From the NCBI RefSeq assembly GCF_001667925.1, contig NZ_LZJR01000010.1:121960-185959 (forward strand): a stretch of 64,000 nucleotides of DNA. The letters are read 5' to 3'. The translations under genes and the position numbers were made by a program. Source of the DNA: Mycobacterium sp. E2479 (GTDB lineage Bacteria; Actinomycetota; Actinomycetes; Mycobacteriales; Mycobacteriaceae). Below, one piece after another: positions 28,464 to 37,620 of this stretch; the first letter of the stretch is position 1; every line of letters starts with the position of its first letter. The notes beneath the pieces were generated by a model. The model was not told the DNA's origin. It did no database searches and saw nothing but the letters and a program-made list of their open reading frames with translations.

Positions 28464-29489
28464 TCAGGCGGCCGGGACGGGGGCCAGGTGCTGGCGCTGC
28501 GGCTCGCTGCGGTAACGCGACGGCCTTCCGCTGATCTTGCACAACCGCCACATCAACCGCGCCGAGCGGGTCTCCATCAGGCCGGTGTCATAAGCCAGCA
28601 TTCGCACGTCACCGAACATGTCGCTGAGCCACTTACGCGATTCCGGGGAGCGGAAGAACAATTCCTTCTTCACGTCGCGCGGGATGTCGAACTCGCGCCA
28701 GAACGCCTTGGGCGGCACCACGATTGCGCGGCACAGCACTTTCATGGTCAGCGGCAGGTACAGCGCGGTCCAAAATCGCTGCCTCTTGGTCAATTCCGGC
28801 ACCCGCTTGCGCAGGAACTCGTGGGCGAACGAGATGTGGCGAGCCTCCTCGGCCACGTGAATGGCCATCACCCGCTCCATGATGGGATGCAGCGACTTGC
28901 CTTCGCGCAGAACGTTTTTCTGCGTGTGGTCGATCGGCTCCTCGCCGGCGAGCACGCCGATGAAGAACGCCACCGGCAGCGGGCCGGCGACCAGCGGAAC
29001 CAACGGCGAAAGCCACTTGAGAACCCGCGGCATGCCCGGCACGTCGGCGCCGATGCGGTTGACCATCTCCTGGAACATCATGGTGTGGTTGCACTCTTCA
29101 ACCGATTCGTGCAGGCAGTACCGGTATTCCGGCGACCCGTTGGGCACCCAGAACGTGTAGTTCATCAGGCCGCGGATCAGGATGGATTCGAAGTGCAGCC
29201 CCACCTTCGCCACGTTGGCCTGGCGCCACATCCCGATCTTGATCTTGCGCTCGTCCGACTGCGCGAGATACCAGGGGTGACGGCCCAGCGGGTCGGTCGC
29301 CGGCAGAATCCACCGCGGATCGTTTTCCGCGACGGCGAATTCCGGTGAATCCCAGTCGATGTCGGTGTACGGATTGAAGTTGCGCCGCACCGACCCCTCG
29401 GACAGTGTGGCAAGCATGTTGACGTATTCGGCGTCGTCGCGCACTTCCATGTTGTTTCGCCAACGCCGGACTAGTCGCGTCCTAGCCAT
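28464..29489 (-). CDS. AurF-type diiron oxygenase (Rv0885-like)
   Basis: 341 residues from ATG 29489. The ferritin-like diiron fold is indicated by ligand motifs spaced on helices: LHFESIL, HESVEECNHTMMFQE and HVAEEARHISFAHEFL (ExxxxxxE/ExxH patterns). This matches the p-aminobenzoate N-oxygenase AurF family (DUF3066-related), which oxidises aryl-amines to nitroso or nitro products; other members hydroxylate fatty or polyketide chains. The substrate in mycobacteria is unknown. The gene is first in a two-gene operon with fprB and is divergent from serC across about 245 nt that contain putative operators. Confidence 0.88.
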   Translation of the reverse strand: MARTRLVRRWRNNMEVRDDAEYVNMLATLSEGSVRRNFNPYTDIDWDSPEFAVAENDPRWILPATDPLGRHPWYLAQSDERKIKIGMWRQANVAKVGLHFESILIRGLMNYTFWVPNGSPEYRYCLHESVEECNHTMMFQEMVNRIGADVPGMPRVLKWLSPLVPLVAGPLPVAFFIGVLAGEEPIDHTQKNVLREGKSLHPIMERVMAIHVAEEARHISFAHEFLRKRVPELTKRQRFWTALYLPLTMKVLCRAIVVPPKAFWREFDIPRDVKKELFFRSPESRKWLSDMFGDVRMLAYDTGLMETRSARLMWRLCKISGRPSRYRSEPQRQHLAPVPAA

Positions 29490-29516
29490 ATCCAGGCCTC
29501 CCCAACGAGGTTTACA

Positions 29517-29554
29517 TTTGGACGTGCTGTGTCCAGACAGTACCGCAGGTACCG
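29517..29554. promoter_or_regulatory. Inverted and direct repeats upstream of the AurF-type gene
   Basis: TTTGGAC (29517-29523) and GTCCAGA (29531-29537) form an inverted repeat with a 7-nt spacer. Next to it GTACCG repeats directly at 29540-29545 and 29549-29554. They lie 28-65 nt upstream of the AurF-type start, a suitable place for a repressor or activator site. The regulator is unknown. Confidence 0.4.
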
Positions 29555-29591
29555 GATATTCTCTAGACCTTGTACGGATGCTGTGACCTGA

Positions 29592-30854
<1,263 letters not shown>

Positions 30855-30976
30855 CCGGCCGGCAATCAGCGCGCAATCACACCGCGTGTCAGCACAGCCG
30901 ATGGGCGGTTGCTGGACTACAGTGCGCACGTGACGGGTCCGTCGCTGACCTGCACGGAGCCTGCGAGGAGATAACC

Positions 30977-31756
30977 ATGCGGGAACTCAAAGTGGTCGGG
31001 CTGGATGCCGACAGCAAATATGTCATCTGCGAAGGTGACGATCCCGCGGAGCAGTTCAAGCTGGCGGCCGACGATCGCCTGCGAACTCTGCTGCGCGACG
31101 CGGCCCTGTCCTCTGAGCAACCGCAGCTCGAGATTGAAGTCACCAACATGCTGAGCCCCAAAGAAATTCAGGCAAAGATCCGTGCCGGCGCCTCCGTCGA
31201 GCAGGTTGCCGCGGCATCCGGCTCGGAGGTGTCGCGGGTCCGCCGCTTCGCCCACCCGGTGCTGTTGGAACGGTTCCGCGCCGCGGAACTGGCAACCGCA
31301 GCCCACCCGATGCTGGACGACGGCCCCTCCGTGCTGACGCTGCTGGAAACGGTCAGCGCCGCGCTGGTGACCAGGGGTCTCAGCCACGACAAACTGAGCT
31401 GGGACGCCTGGCGCAATGAAGACAACCGCTGGACGGTGCAGCTTGCGTGGAAGGTCGGTCGCTCCGACAACCTCGCGCATTTCTGCTTCTCCCCGGGCGC
31501 CCACGGGGGAACGGTCACCGCCATCGACGACGAGGCCAGCGCGCTGATCGACCCCAGCTTCGAACGTCCGCTGCGCCCGGTGGCCAGGGTCGCCCACGTC
31601 GACTTCGAGGAGCCCGCGAAGCCGCCCGTCGTGGAAGCCGAAGTACCGGTGGCCGCAGAGCCCGAGGAAAAGCCCGTGCACACGCGCCGGGGCAAGCCGG
31701 TCATTCCGGCTTGGGAGGACGTGCTGCTCGGCGTGCGGTCGGGCGGCCAGCGCTAG
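30977..31756 (+). CDS. sepH: Cell-division protein SepH (DUF3071)
   Basis: 259 residues from ATG 30977, with GAGGAG 7 nt upstream. The N-terminal DUF3071 domain (MRELKVVGLDADSKYVIC) is followed by a helix-turn-helix-like segment, MLSPKEIQAKIRAGASVEQVAAASGSEVSRVRRFAHPVLLERF, at about residues 57-100. A disordered Pro/Glu-rich tail follows, ending in the conserved basic KPVIPAWEDVLLGVRSGGQR. SepH in Streptomyces and mycobacteria binds FtsZ and promotes Z-ring assembly. The stop TAG overlaps the stop of the convergent DUF2537 gene through one CTAG, so the two 3' ends overlap by 4 bp. Confidence 0.93.
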   Translation: MRELKVVGLDADSKYVICEGDDPAEQFKLAADDRLRTLLRDAALSSEQPQLEIEVTNMLSPKEIQAKIRAGASVEQVAAASGSEVSRVRRFAHPVLLERFRAAELATAAHPMLDDGPSVLTLLETVSAALVTRGLSHDKLSWDAWRNEDNRWTVQLAWKVGRSDNLAHFCFSPGAHGGTVTAIDDEASALIDPSFERPLRPVARVAHVDFEEPAKPPVVEAEVPVAAEPEEKPVHTRRGKPVIPAWEDVLLGVRSGGQR

Positions 31757-32028
31757 CGACCCGCGGCCGCCAAGGCCAGCAGCACCAGCCAGGCTCCCGC
31801 GACGCCCACCGCGGCACCCAACACGAACCAGCGCAGCACCGGGGTGCGCCGCCACCCCCACAAAGTCGGTGCCAGTCCTCCGGCGGCCACGACGTTGAGC
31901 CCGACGGCCAGCAGCGCGTGCACCCGAACCAGCCCCAGACTGAGCACGACGATCGCGGCGGCGGTGACCGCCGCAACGAATGCGGTGACCGTCAAACCCG
32001 TTGCCCAGGGGACGGACTCGTCTCTCAT
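31753..32028 (-). CDS. DUF2537 membrane protein (Rv0882-like)
   Basis: 91 residues from ATG 32028 (MRDESVPWATG), close to the Rv0882 length. There are three hydrophobic segments: 10-32 (LTVTAFVAAVTAAAIVVLSLGLV), 36-53 (ALLAVGLNVVAAGGLAPT) and 64-88 (RWFVLGAAVGVAGAWLVLLALAAAG), with an RR pair in the second loop. No function is known for DUF2537. It starts 10 nt downstream of the TrmH methyltransferase stop and is probably co-transcribed with it. Confidence 0.88.
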   Translation of the reverse strand: MRDESVPWATGLTVTAFVAAVTAAAIVVLSLGLVRVHALLAVGLNVVAAGGLAPTLWGWRRTPVLRWFVLGAAVGVAGAWLVLLALAAAGR

Positions 32029-32038
32029 CAGCCGGAGC

Positions 32039-32869
32039 CTAGTCTGACTGTCCATCGCCGCCTCTCGTCGAGCGGGCCCGCTCGTAGAACGCCAACGCCG
32101 CCGCCGTCGCGACATTGAGCGAGTCGGTACCCCGTGACATCGGGATGCGCACCCGCACGTCGCTGGACCGCAGGACGGCCGGCGTCAGTCCCGGCCCCTC
32201 GGCACCCACCAACACCGCCACGCGTTCGCCACGAGCGGCCGTCATCGCCTCCGGCAAGGCGCACGCAGCGCCCTGAGGGGTCATCGCCATAAGCCGAAAA
32301 CCATTGTGCTGCAGCTTTTTAAGGTCGGCGGGCCAACAGGACGCGCGCGCGTACGGCACCAGCAGCGCGTGGCCCATCGACACCCGGACCGCGCGGCGAT
32401 ACAGCGGGTCGGCACAGCCGCTGCCGAAGACCACCGCGTCGACACCGAGGCCCGCCGCGTTGCGGAAGATCGAGCCCAGGTTTTCGTGATCGTTGACCCC
32501 TTCGAGCACCGCCACGGTGCGGGCCCCGGCGATCACCTCGGCAACGCTGGGTTCGGCCACTCGTCGGGCGGCCGCGAGCACGCCGCGGTTGAGGTGGAAG
32601 CCGACCACTTGGGCCATGACGTCGGCGGAGGTCCGGTAGAACGGCACAGAGCTGCCGGCCAGGTCATCTTCGAGCTCGGCGAACCGACGGTCGGTGCCCA
32701 GCAAAGCATGCGGGCGGAAGCGTGATGCGAGCATGCGCTGCACCACCAACACACCCTCGGCGATCACCAGACCCTTGCCGGACGGCAGATCTGGACGACG
32801 GTCGACGCTGTTCAGGTCGCGGAAATCGTCGAGCCTCGGATCGTCGGGGTCGTCAACGTCGGTGATCAT
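32039..32869 (-). CDS. SpoU/TrmH-family RNA 2'-O-ribose methyltransferase (Rv0881-like)
   Basis: 276 residues from ATG 32869. An N-terminal substrate-binding domain (about 30-105; GLVIAEGVLVVQRML) precedes the SPOUT catalytic domain. That domain has the three knot motifs: EGVNDHENLGSIFRNAAGLGVDAV (motif 1), VLVGAEGPGL (motif 2) and VRIPMSRGTDSLNVATAAALAFYE (motif 3). It uses SAM to methylate a ribose 2'-hydroxyl in rRNA or tRNA; the target nucleotide is unknown. It shares a strand with DUF2537 downstream (10 nt) and MarR upstream (22 nt). Confidence 0.94.
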   Translation of the reverse strand: MITDVDDPDDPRLDDFRDLNSVDRRPDLPSGKGLVIAEGVLVVQRMLASRFRPHALLGTDRRFAELEDDLAGSSVPFYRTSADVMAQVVGFHLNRGVLAAARRVAEPSVAEVIAGARTVAVLEGVNDHENLGSIFRNAAGLGVDAVVFGSGCADPLYRRAVRVSMGHALLVPYARASCWPADLKKLQHNGFRLMAMTPQGAACALPEAMTAARGERVAVLVGAEGPGLTPAVLRSSDVRVRIPMSRGTDSLNVATAAALAFYERARSTRGGDGQSD

Positions 32870-32891
32870 TCGCCGGCCTCGGGGGTGCGGC

Positions 32892-33323
32892 TCACGGGCC
32901 TTCGTCGACCAGGGCCAGCATCAGATCGGCCGCGTTGCGCAGGGTGTCGCGTTGGTTGCTGTCCAGCGTCGCCAGCCGCTTGGCCAGCCACTCCTGGCGG
33001 GCACGGCGGTTCGCCTTGACCAGCTCGGCCCCAGACTCGGAGACCGAGACGAGGACCTGCCGGCCGTCGACCGGATGTGGCGTGCGATCCACCAGCCCCA
33101 TCTCGGCCAGCGACGCGATCACCCGGGTCATCGACGGCGGCCGCACCCGCTCGCGAATCGCAAGGGCGCCGGGGGTCATCGGGCCTTCGTTGGTCAGCAT
33201 CGCCAGCGCCGACAGCTGGGACAACGACACCGGCGACGACGGATTGCGAAACCGCAGTTGGCGGGCCAGCCGCATAACTGCCAGTGACAGGTCGCTGGCC
33301 AGCCGCGCATCGCTGTCAGGCAT
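32892..33323 (-). CDS. MarR-family transcriptional regulator (Rv0880-like)
   Basis: 143 residues from ATG 33323, the length I recall for Rv0880. The winged helix-turn-helix spans about residues 35-95: [62 protein letters not shown], with the wing at DPRDGR-equivalent HPVDGRQ. Flanking helices would form the dimer interface. Such proteins sense small aromatic compounds or redox state and often repress themselves. It heads the MarR-TrmH-DUF2537 group. The divergent DUF2530 gene starts about 195 nt away. Confidence 0.93.
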   Translation of the reverse strand: MPDSDARLASDLSLAVMRLARQLRFRNPSSPVSLSQLSALAMLTNEGPMTPGALAIRERVRPPSMTRVIASLAEMGLVDRTPHPVDGRQVLVSVSESGAELVKANRRARQEWLAKRLATLDSNQRDTLRNAADLMLALVDEGP

Positions 33324-33518
33324 GGCGCGAGGTTACACGGCTGCCTGAGAAACCGGGACACGAACCCGTGAACGAAGGGTGTTCGGCTGAGCGGTGGGGT
33401 TTTTCATCGAAACGCTTATCCGCCCAGGTATCCCGCTTAGTCAGCGGGTTTCGATCATCTCTCTCGGCAACTGGGTGCGCCGCCGCCCGACGCCGACGGG
33501 AGGTTTATGTTAATCGCG

Positions 33519-33794
33519 ATGTCCACCCAACCCGATCGCGACCGCACCGCACCGCCGCTGCCCGCTGTGCTGCTGCGCGCGTGGCTATTCATCGCGCTCG
33601 GCGCGTTGGGTTGGTTGATCGCGTTGGCCGCCGCGTTCTTGGTGCCCTCCCTGCAGGGCTGGCGTCCCGTGACCCTGGCCGGGCTGGGCGTGGGGGTACT
33701 CGGTACGAGCATCTTCTTGCTGCAGCTCGCCGCGGCCCGACGCGGTGCGCGCGGCGCCCAGGCCGGGCTGGAAAATTTCCTCGACCACAAGTAA
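33519..33794 (+). CDS. DUF2530 membrane protein (Rv0879c-like)
   Basis: 91 residues from ATG 33519 (MSTQPDRDRT), the length I recall for Rv0879c. ATG 33507 is in frame but only 3 nt after GGGAGG, while 33519 is 15 nt after it, so either may be used. Two membrane helices are clear: about 19-44 (LLRAWLFIALGALGWLIALAAAFLV) and 49-72 (GWRPVTLAGLGVGVLGTSIFLLQL), followed by a basic cytosolic segment RRGARGAQAGLE. Function unknown. The SRPBCC gene follows after 20 nt. The PPE13 gene that lies downstream in M. tuberculosis is absent. Confidence 0.82.
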   Translation: MSTQPDRDRTAPPLPAVLLRAWLFIALGALGWLIALAAAFLVPSLQGWRPVTLAGLGVGVLGTSIFLLQLAAARRGARGAQAGLENFLDHK

Positions 33795-33814
33795 CCGGCG
33801 AACCTGGAGGAGTG

Positions 33815-34270
33815 ATGGTAGCCCCGCTGTTGCAAGCGCAGATCGATATCGATGCACCGACGAACAAGGTGTGGGAATTGATTTCCGATCTGCGGCGCAT
33901 GCCGCAGTGGAGTCCGCAGTGCCGGTGGATGAAGCCTTTCGGCCCGGTGCGTCAGGGCACCCGGACCCTGAACCTCAACCGCCGCAAGCGGTTGTTCTGG
34001 CCGACCACCTGCACGGTCGTCGAGGTCGTCCCCGACCGCAGGCTTGCGTTCCGCGTGGACACCAACAACACCATCTGGACCTATGAGCTCGAACCCAGCG
34101 GCGCGGGCACCCGGCTGATCGAGAGCCGTCACGCCGAAAACGGCGTCACCGCCTTTTCGAATCTGTCGGTCAATGCGCTCTTTGGCGGAACCACCAACTT
34201 CGAACGCGAACTGCTCGACGGCATGAACGCGTCGCTCGCGCGTATCAAGGCCGCCGCCGAAACCGGCTAG
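33815..34270 (+). CDS. SRPBCC (polyketide cyclase-like) protein
   Basis: 151 residues from ATG 33815, with GGAGGA immediately upstream (GTG 33812 is in frame). Residues 1-145 fit the START/SRPBCC hydrophobic-pocket fold: LLQAQIDIDAPTNKVWELISDLRRMPQWSPQC at the start, VVPDRRLAFRVDTNNTIWTYELEPSGAGTRLIESRH in the sheet, and a long C-terminal helix NFERELLDGMNASLARIKAA. Ligand and role are unknown. It lies 20 nt after the DUF2530 gene and its stop overlaps the stop region of the convergent DUF3027 gene by 4 nt. Confidence 0.87.
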   Translation: MVAPLLQAQIDIDAPTNKVWELISDLRRMPQWSPQCRWMKPFGPVRQGTRTLNLNRRKRLFWPTTCTVVEVVPDRRLAFRVDTNNTIWTYELEPSGAGTRLIESRHAENGVTAFSNLSVNALFGGTTNFERELLDGMNASLARIKAAAETG

Positions 34271-35262
34271 TCGGGAGGCTCGGTCTGCGACCGCTGCTCG
34301 GACGCCACCGCCTCAGACGCAGGCTCGGTTTCTGATGTTTGGGGCTGCGGCTCGGGTTCCGCCGATTCTCCCGGCGTCTCTGGCTGGGGCCGGGGCTCCT
34401 CCGGCTGCGCTTCGGCCGCCTGCGATGACTCCGGAAGCGGCGGCGACGGCTCGACCGGTGCCTGGGTGATGTCCAATAGGCCGTCGTCGTACGGTTCATA
34501 GGCCGGCGACCCGGTGCCCGCCGGGGCCGGAGTGTCCGAGTGGGCACCGCAGCCGTACAGCTTGTCGACGACGTGCCCGTCGGCCGACAATTCGTTGCCG
34601 CACACACCGAACAGTGCACCGAGGGAACCCGACAGCGGCAGGAAGAAACCGCAGTCGCGGCACACCCGCTTGGTGGATCGCGCCATCGGCGAGTCGGGAC
34701 CGTAATCACCGGTGCGCCAGCGTTCGGCCGCCTCCGATCGGCCCTCGGCGCTCATCACCCAACGACGGCCCAGCCCGATTTCCGCGGCGGTCTCGTCGAC
34801 CTGGGGATCCCCGCTGGCGGTGTAGCCGGGAACCAGCCGAGGGTCGTCGGCGGCGGGTGCCAACAGGTCACCGGGGCTCAGGTCCCCGGGCCGCACCCGT
34901 TGCTCCCACGGCACCCATTCGGGCGCCAGCAATGCCGTCGGCCCCGGCACCAGCACCACCTCGCTGATGGTGGCGCGCTCGGCGCCGGGATAGGCGGCCA
35001 CCACGACCGCCCATTGCCATCCCTGATAGCCGGGTAGATGCGCCAGGAACCGGTGGGTGGCGCTGTTCGCGTCTTCGTAGCCGGCGCCCAGATAGTCGCC
35101 GACCATCTCCGGCCCGCTGAACTCCACGACGGCGGCCCTGGCCTGGTCCGCCGCACCCGTGAGCACCGCCGCCAACCCCTCGGGCCAGTCGCCCACGGTC
35201 GCCACGGCGGAGCCCGCGGTGGGCTCCTCGAAGGATCGGGTCACGCTGTCTTCTTTCTGCAT
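34267..35262 (-). CDS. DUF3027 protein with zinc-ribbon-like cysteines (Rv0877-like)
   Basis: 331 residues from ATG 35262 (MQKEDSVTRSF); GTG 35244 is another possible start. The core, about residues 10-245, is DUF3027. It includes a Cys cluster CRDCGFF...GVCGNE...YGCGAH (C-x2-C...C...C-x-A-H), likely a structural zinc site. The C-terminal ~85 residues are a low-complexity Glu/Pro/Gln/Ser tail (for example PEEPRPQPETPGESAEPEP), longer than I recall for the 262-residue Rv0877. Function is unknown. It is divergent from the MFS transporter gene with 78 nt between starts. Confidence 0.88.
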   Translation of the reverse strand: MQKEDSVTRSFEEPTAGSAVATVGDWPEGLAAVLTGAADQARAAVVEFSGPEMVGDYLGAGYEDANSATHRFLAHLPGYQGWQWAVVVAAYPGAERATISEVVLVPGPTALLAPEWVPWEQRVRPGDLSPGDLLAPAADDPRLVPGYTASGDPQVDETAAEIGLGRRWVMSAEGRSEAAERWRTGDYGPDSPMARSTKRVCRDCGFFLPLSGSLGALFGVCGNELSADGHVVDKLYGCGAHSDTPAPAGTGSPAYEPYDDGLLDITQAPVEPSPPLPESSQAAEAQPEEPRPQPETPGESAEPEPQPQTSETEPASEAVASEQRSQTEPPD

Positions 35263-35340
35263 CGCGTTTCCAATACTAGGTTGACGAGCCACACCCCGTA
35301 CCTGCAGACGCATGGAGTCGGCATAGGGGAGAATCGGTAC

Positions 35341-37020
35341 GTGTCTGGAAGGCGGCAAAACAATCCAAGCCGTGTGGCCCCTCAGCCGGGCCGCCGGGCC
35401 CGCAACGGGTCCGCCTCCCAGCATCCGGGTGCGGTGAATTATCCCGCCGGCGGCGCTGATCGGCGCTCCCGCCGCCCGTCGCCAATGCCGAGCGCCAACC
35501 GTTATCTCCCCCCCTTGGACCACCAGCCGAAGCCGGAGCCCAACAGTGACGGGGCATCTCGCGGTCCGGCGGCCGGCGAGCGCATCACCGTCACCCGCGC
35601 CGCGGCACTGCGCAGCCGCGAGATGGGTTCGCGGATGTACTGGATGGTGCAGCGCGCCGCGACCGCCGACGGCGCCGACAAGTCAGGCCTAACGGCGCTG
35701 ACGTGGCCCGTGGTGGCCAACTTCGCGGTGGACGCCGCGATGGCCGTCGCACTGGCCAACACGTTGTTCTTCGCCGCAGCAACCGGCGAGAGCAAGGGCC
35801 GGGTCGCGCTGTACCTGTTGATCACCATCGCGCCGTTCGCCGTGATCGCACCGCTGATCGGACCGGCGCTGGACCGGCTGCAGCATGGCCGTCGCGTCGC
35901 CCTGGCCGCATCGTTCGCCCTTCGCACCGCGTTGGCCGTGCTGCTGGTCATGAACTACGACGGCGCGAGCGGCAGTTTCCCGTCGTGGGTGCTCTATCCG
36001 TGCGCGCTCGCGATGATGGTGTTCTCGAAGTCGTTCAGTGTGCTGCGCAGCGCGGTGACACCGCGGGTCATGCCCCCGACCATCGACCTGGTGCGGGTGA
36101 ACGCCCGGCTCACCATGTTCGGTCTGCTGGGCGGCACCATCGTCGGCGGTGCGATAGCGAGCGGCGTCGAGTTTGTCTGCACGCACCTGTTCAAGCTGCC
36201 CGGGGCGTTGTTCGTGGTGATCGCCGTGACCGTCGCCGGCGCCCTGCTGTCCATGCGGATACCGCGTTGGGTCGAGGTGACCGCCGGTGAAGTCCCCGCC
36301 ACGCTGAGCTATCGCCAGAACAGTGAACCGTTGCGGCGCAGCTGGCATAAAGAAGTCAGCGGGGCACTGCGACAGCCGTTGGGCCGCAACATCATCACCT
36401 CGCTGTGGGGTAACTGCACCATCAAGGTCATGGTGGGCTTCCTATTCCTCTATCCCGCATTCGTCGCCAAGGCCCATCAGGCCAATGGCTGGGCCCAGGT
36501 CGCGATGCTCGGGGTGATCGGCGCCGCGGCCGGGATCGGCAATTTCGTCGGCAACTTCACCAGTGCGCGCCTGAAGCTGGGCCGGCCCGCCGTGCTGGTG
36601 GTGCGCTGCACGGTGGCGGTGAGCGCGGTCGCGCTGGCGGCCTCGGTGGCCGGCAACCTGGTGCTTGTCGTGATCGCCACCCTCGTCACGTCGGGCGCCA
36701 GCGCCATCGCAAAGGCGTCCCTGGACGCGTCGCTGCAGAACGACCTGCCCGAAGAATCCCGCGCATCGGGTTTCGGGCGCTCGGAGTCGACGCTGCAGTT
36801 GGCGTGGGTCCTCGGCGGGGCGCTGGGGGTCTTGGTGTACACCGAATTGTGGGTCGGTTTCACCGCGGTCACTGCCCTACTCATCCTGGGTCTGGCGCAG
36901 ACCTTGGTCAGCTTCCGCGGCAATTCACTGATTCCCGGCCTGGGAGGAAATAGGCCAATCATGGTCGAGCAGGAGGGCAAGCGCCGCGGTGTCGGCGCTC
37001 CGGCGGTGGTTGCCGAGTGA
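35341..37020 (+). CDS. Major facilitator superfamily transporter (Rv0876c-like)
   Basis: 559 residues from GTG 35341, with GGAGA 9 nt upstream. The first ~95 residues are polar and disordered (RRQNNPSRVAPQPGRRARNGS and more), then about 12 hydrophobic helices follow: for example VVANFAVDAAMAVALANTLFF, LYLLITIAPFAVIAPLIGPALDRL, SWVLYPCALAMMVFS, LFGLLGG-type segments, VMVGFLFLYPAFVA and AMLGVIGAAAGIGNFVGNF. The loop PALDRLQHGRRVA resembles the MFS motif A. The substrate is unknown. The stop overlaps the start of the DUF2771 gene as GTGA, indicating coupled translation. The order matches Rv0876c-Rv0875c. Confidence 0.9.
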   Translation: MSGRRQNNPSRVAPQPGRRARNGSASQHPGAVNYPAGGADRRSRRPSPMPSANRYLPPLDHQPKPEPNSDGASRGPAAGERITVTRAAALRSREMGSRMYWMVQRAATADGADKSGLTALTWPVVANFAVDAAMAVALANTLFFAAATGESKGRVALYLLITIAPFAVIAPLIGPALDRLQHGRRVALAASFALRTALAVLLVMNYDGASGSFPSWVLYPCALAMMVFSKSFSVLRSAVTPRVMPPTIDLVRVNARLTMFGLLGGTIVGGAIASGVEFVCTHLFKLPGALFVVIAVTVAGALLSMRIPRWVEVTAGEVPATLSYRQNSEPLRRSWHKEVSGALRQPLGRNIITSLWGNCTIKVMVGFLFLYPAFVAKAHQANGWAQVAMLGVIGAAAGIGNFVGNFTSARLKLGRPAVLVVRCTVAVSAVALAASVAGNLVLVVIATLVTSGASAIAKASLDASLQNDLPEESRASGFGRSESTLQLAWVLGGALGVLVYTELWVGFTAVTALLILGLAQTLVSFRGNSLIPGLGGNRPIMVEQEGKRRGVGAPAVVAE

Positions 37021-37517
37021 AGCCCGAAGGCAAGCGGGGTGTGGCTGTACTGCTCGCCTGCCTGATAGCTGTGCTCTGCATTGGCGCCGGCGTCGGGACC
37101 TGGTTTCTGGTGGGCCGCTCTGGCCCGCGTCACCCCGAGATCAGCGCGTATTCACATGGTCACCTCACCCGGGTGGGGCCGTACCTTTTTTGCAACGTGC
37201 TCAACCTCGAAGACTGCGAGACGCCGCAGAGCCAGGGCGAGCTGAAGGTCAGCGAGCGGTACCCGATTCAGCTCTCGGTGCCCGATGCCATCTACCGCGC
37301 GCCCTGGCGGTTGCTGCAGGTGTACGACGACCCCACCAACACCACCAGCACCATCTTTCGCCCGGGCACCCGGTTCGCCGTAACGATCCCGCCCGTCGAC
37401 CCGCATCGCGGGCGTCTGGCCGGAATCGTCGTGCAACTGCTGACGCTGGCGGTCGATCCCGCGGGGGAATTGCGCGACGTGCCACACGCGGAATGGTCGG
37501 TGCGGCTGGTGTACTGA
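37017..37517 (+). CDS. DUF2771 membrane-anchored exported protein (Rv0875c-like)
   Basis: 166 residues from GTG 37017, overlapping the transporter stop by 4 nt. One N-terminal hydrophobic segment (VAVLLACLIAVLCIGAGVGTWFLV, residues 9-32) acts as anchor or signal, and the rest is extracytoplasmic with two cysteines (FCNVLNLEDCE) that can form a disulfide. The domain LSVPDAIYRAPWRLLQVYDD is characteristic of DUF2771. It probably works with the transporter, but the function is unknown. Confidence 0.9.
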   Translation: MKPEGKRGVAVLLACLIAVLCIGAGVGTWFLVGRSGPRHPEISAYSHGHLTRVGPYLFCNVLNLEDCETPQSQGELKVSERYPIQLSVPDAIYRAPWRLLQVYDDPTNTTSTIFRPGTRFAVTIPPVDPHRGRLAGIVVQLLTLAVDPAGELRDVPHAEWSVRLVY

Positions 37518-37564
37518 TTTCTCTGGCCCCGATGTCGACTTGTTGTGTGAATGTGAGTCTTTGG

Positions 37565-37584
37565 GCGCAATGAGTCCACGCTCG
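37565..37584. repeat. 20-bp direct repeat, upstream copy, before DUF559 gene B
   Basis: GCGCAATGAGTCCACGCTCG matches 38527-38546 at 16 of 20 positions (GCGCAAnnnGTCCACGyTCG). It lies 37 nt before the start of the second DUF559 gene. The placement parallels the 61-bp repeats around copy A. Confidence 0.6.
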
Positions 37585-37620
37585 GCCGAGGATGTCGCTA
37601 CGGCCGGGCAATGTATCGGC

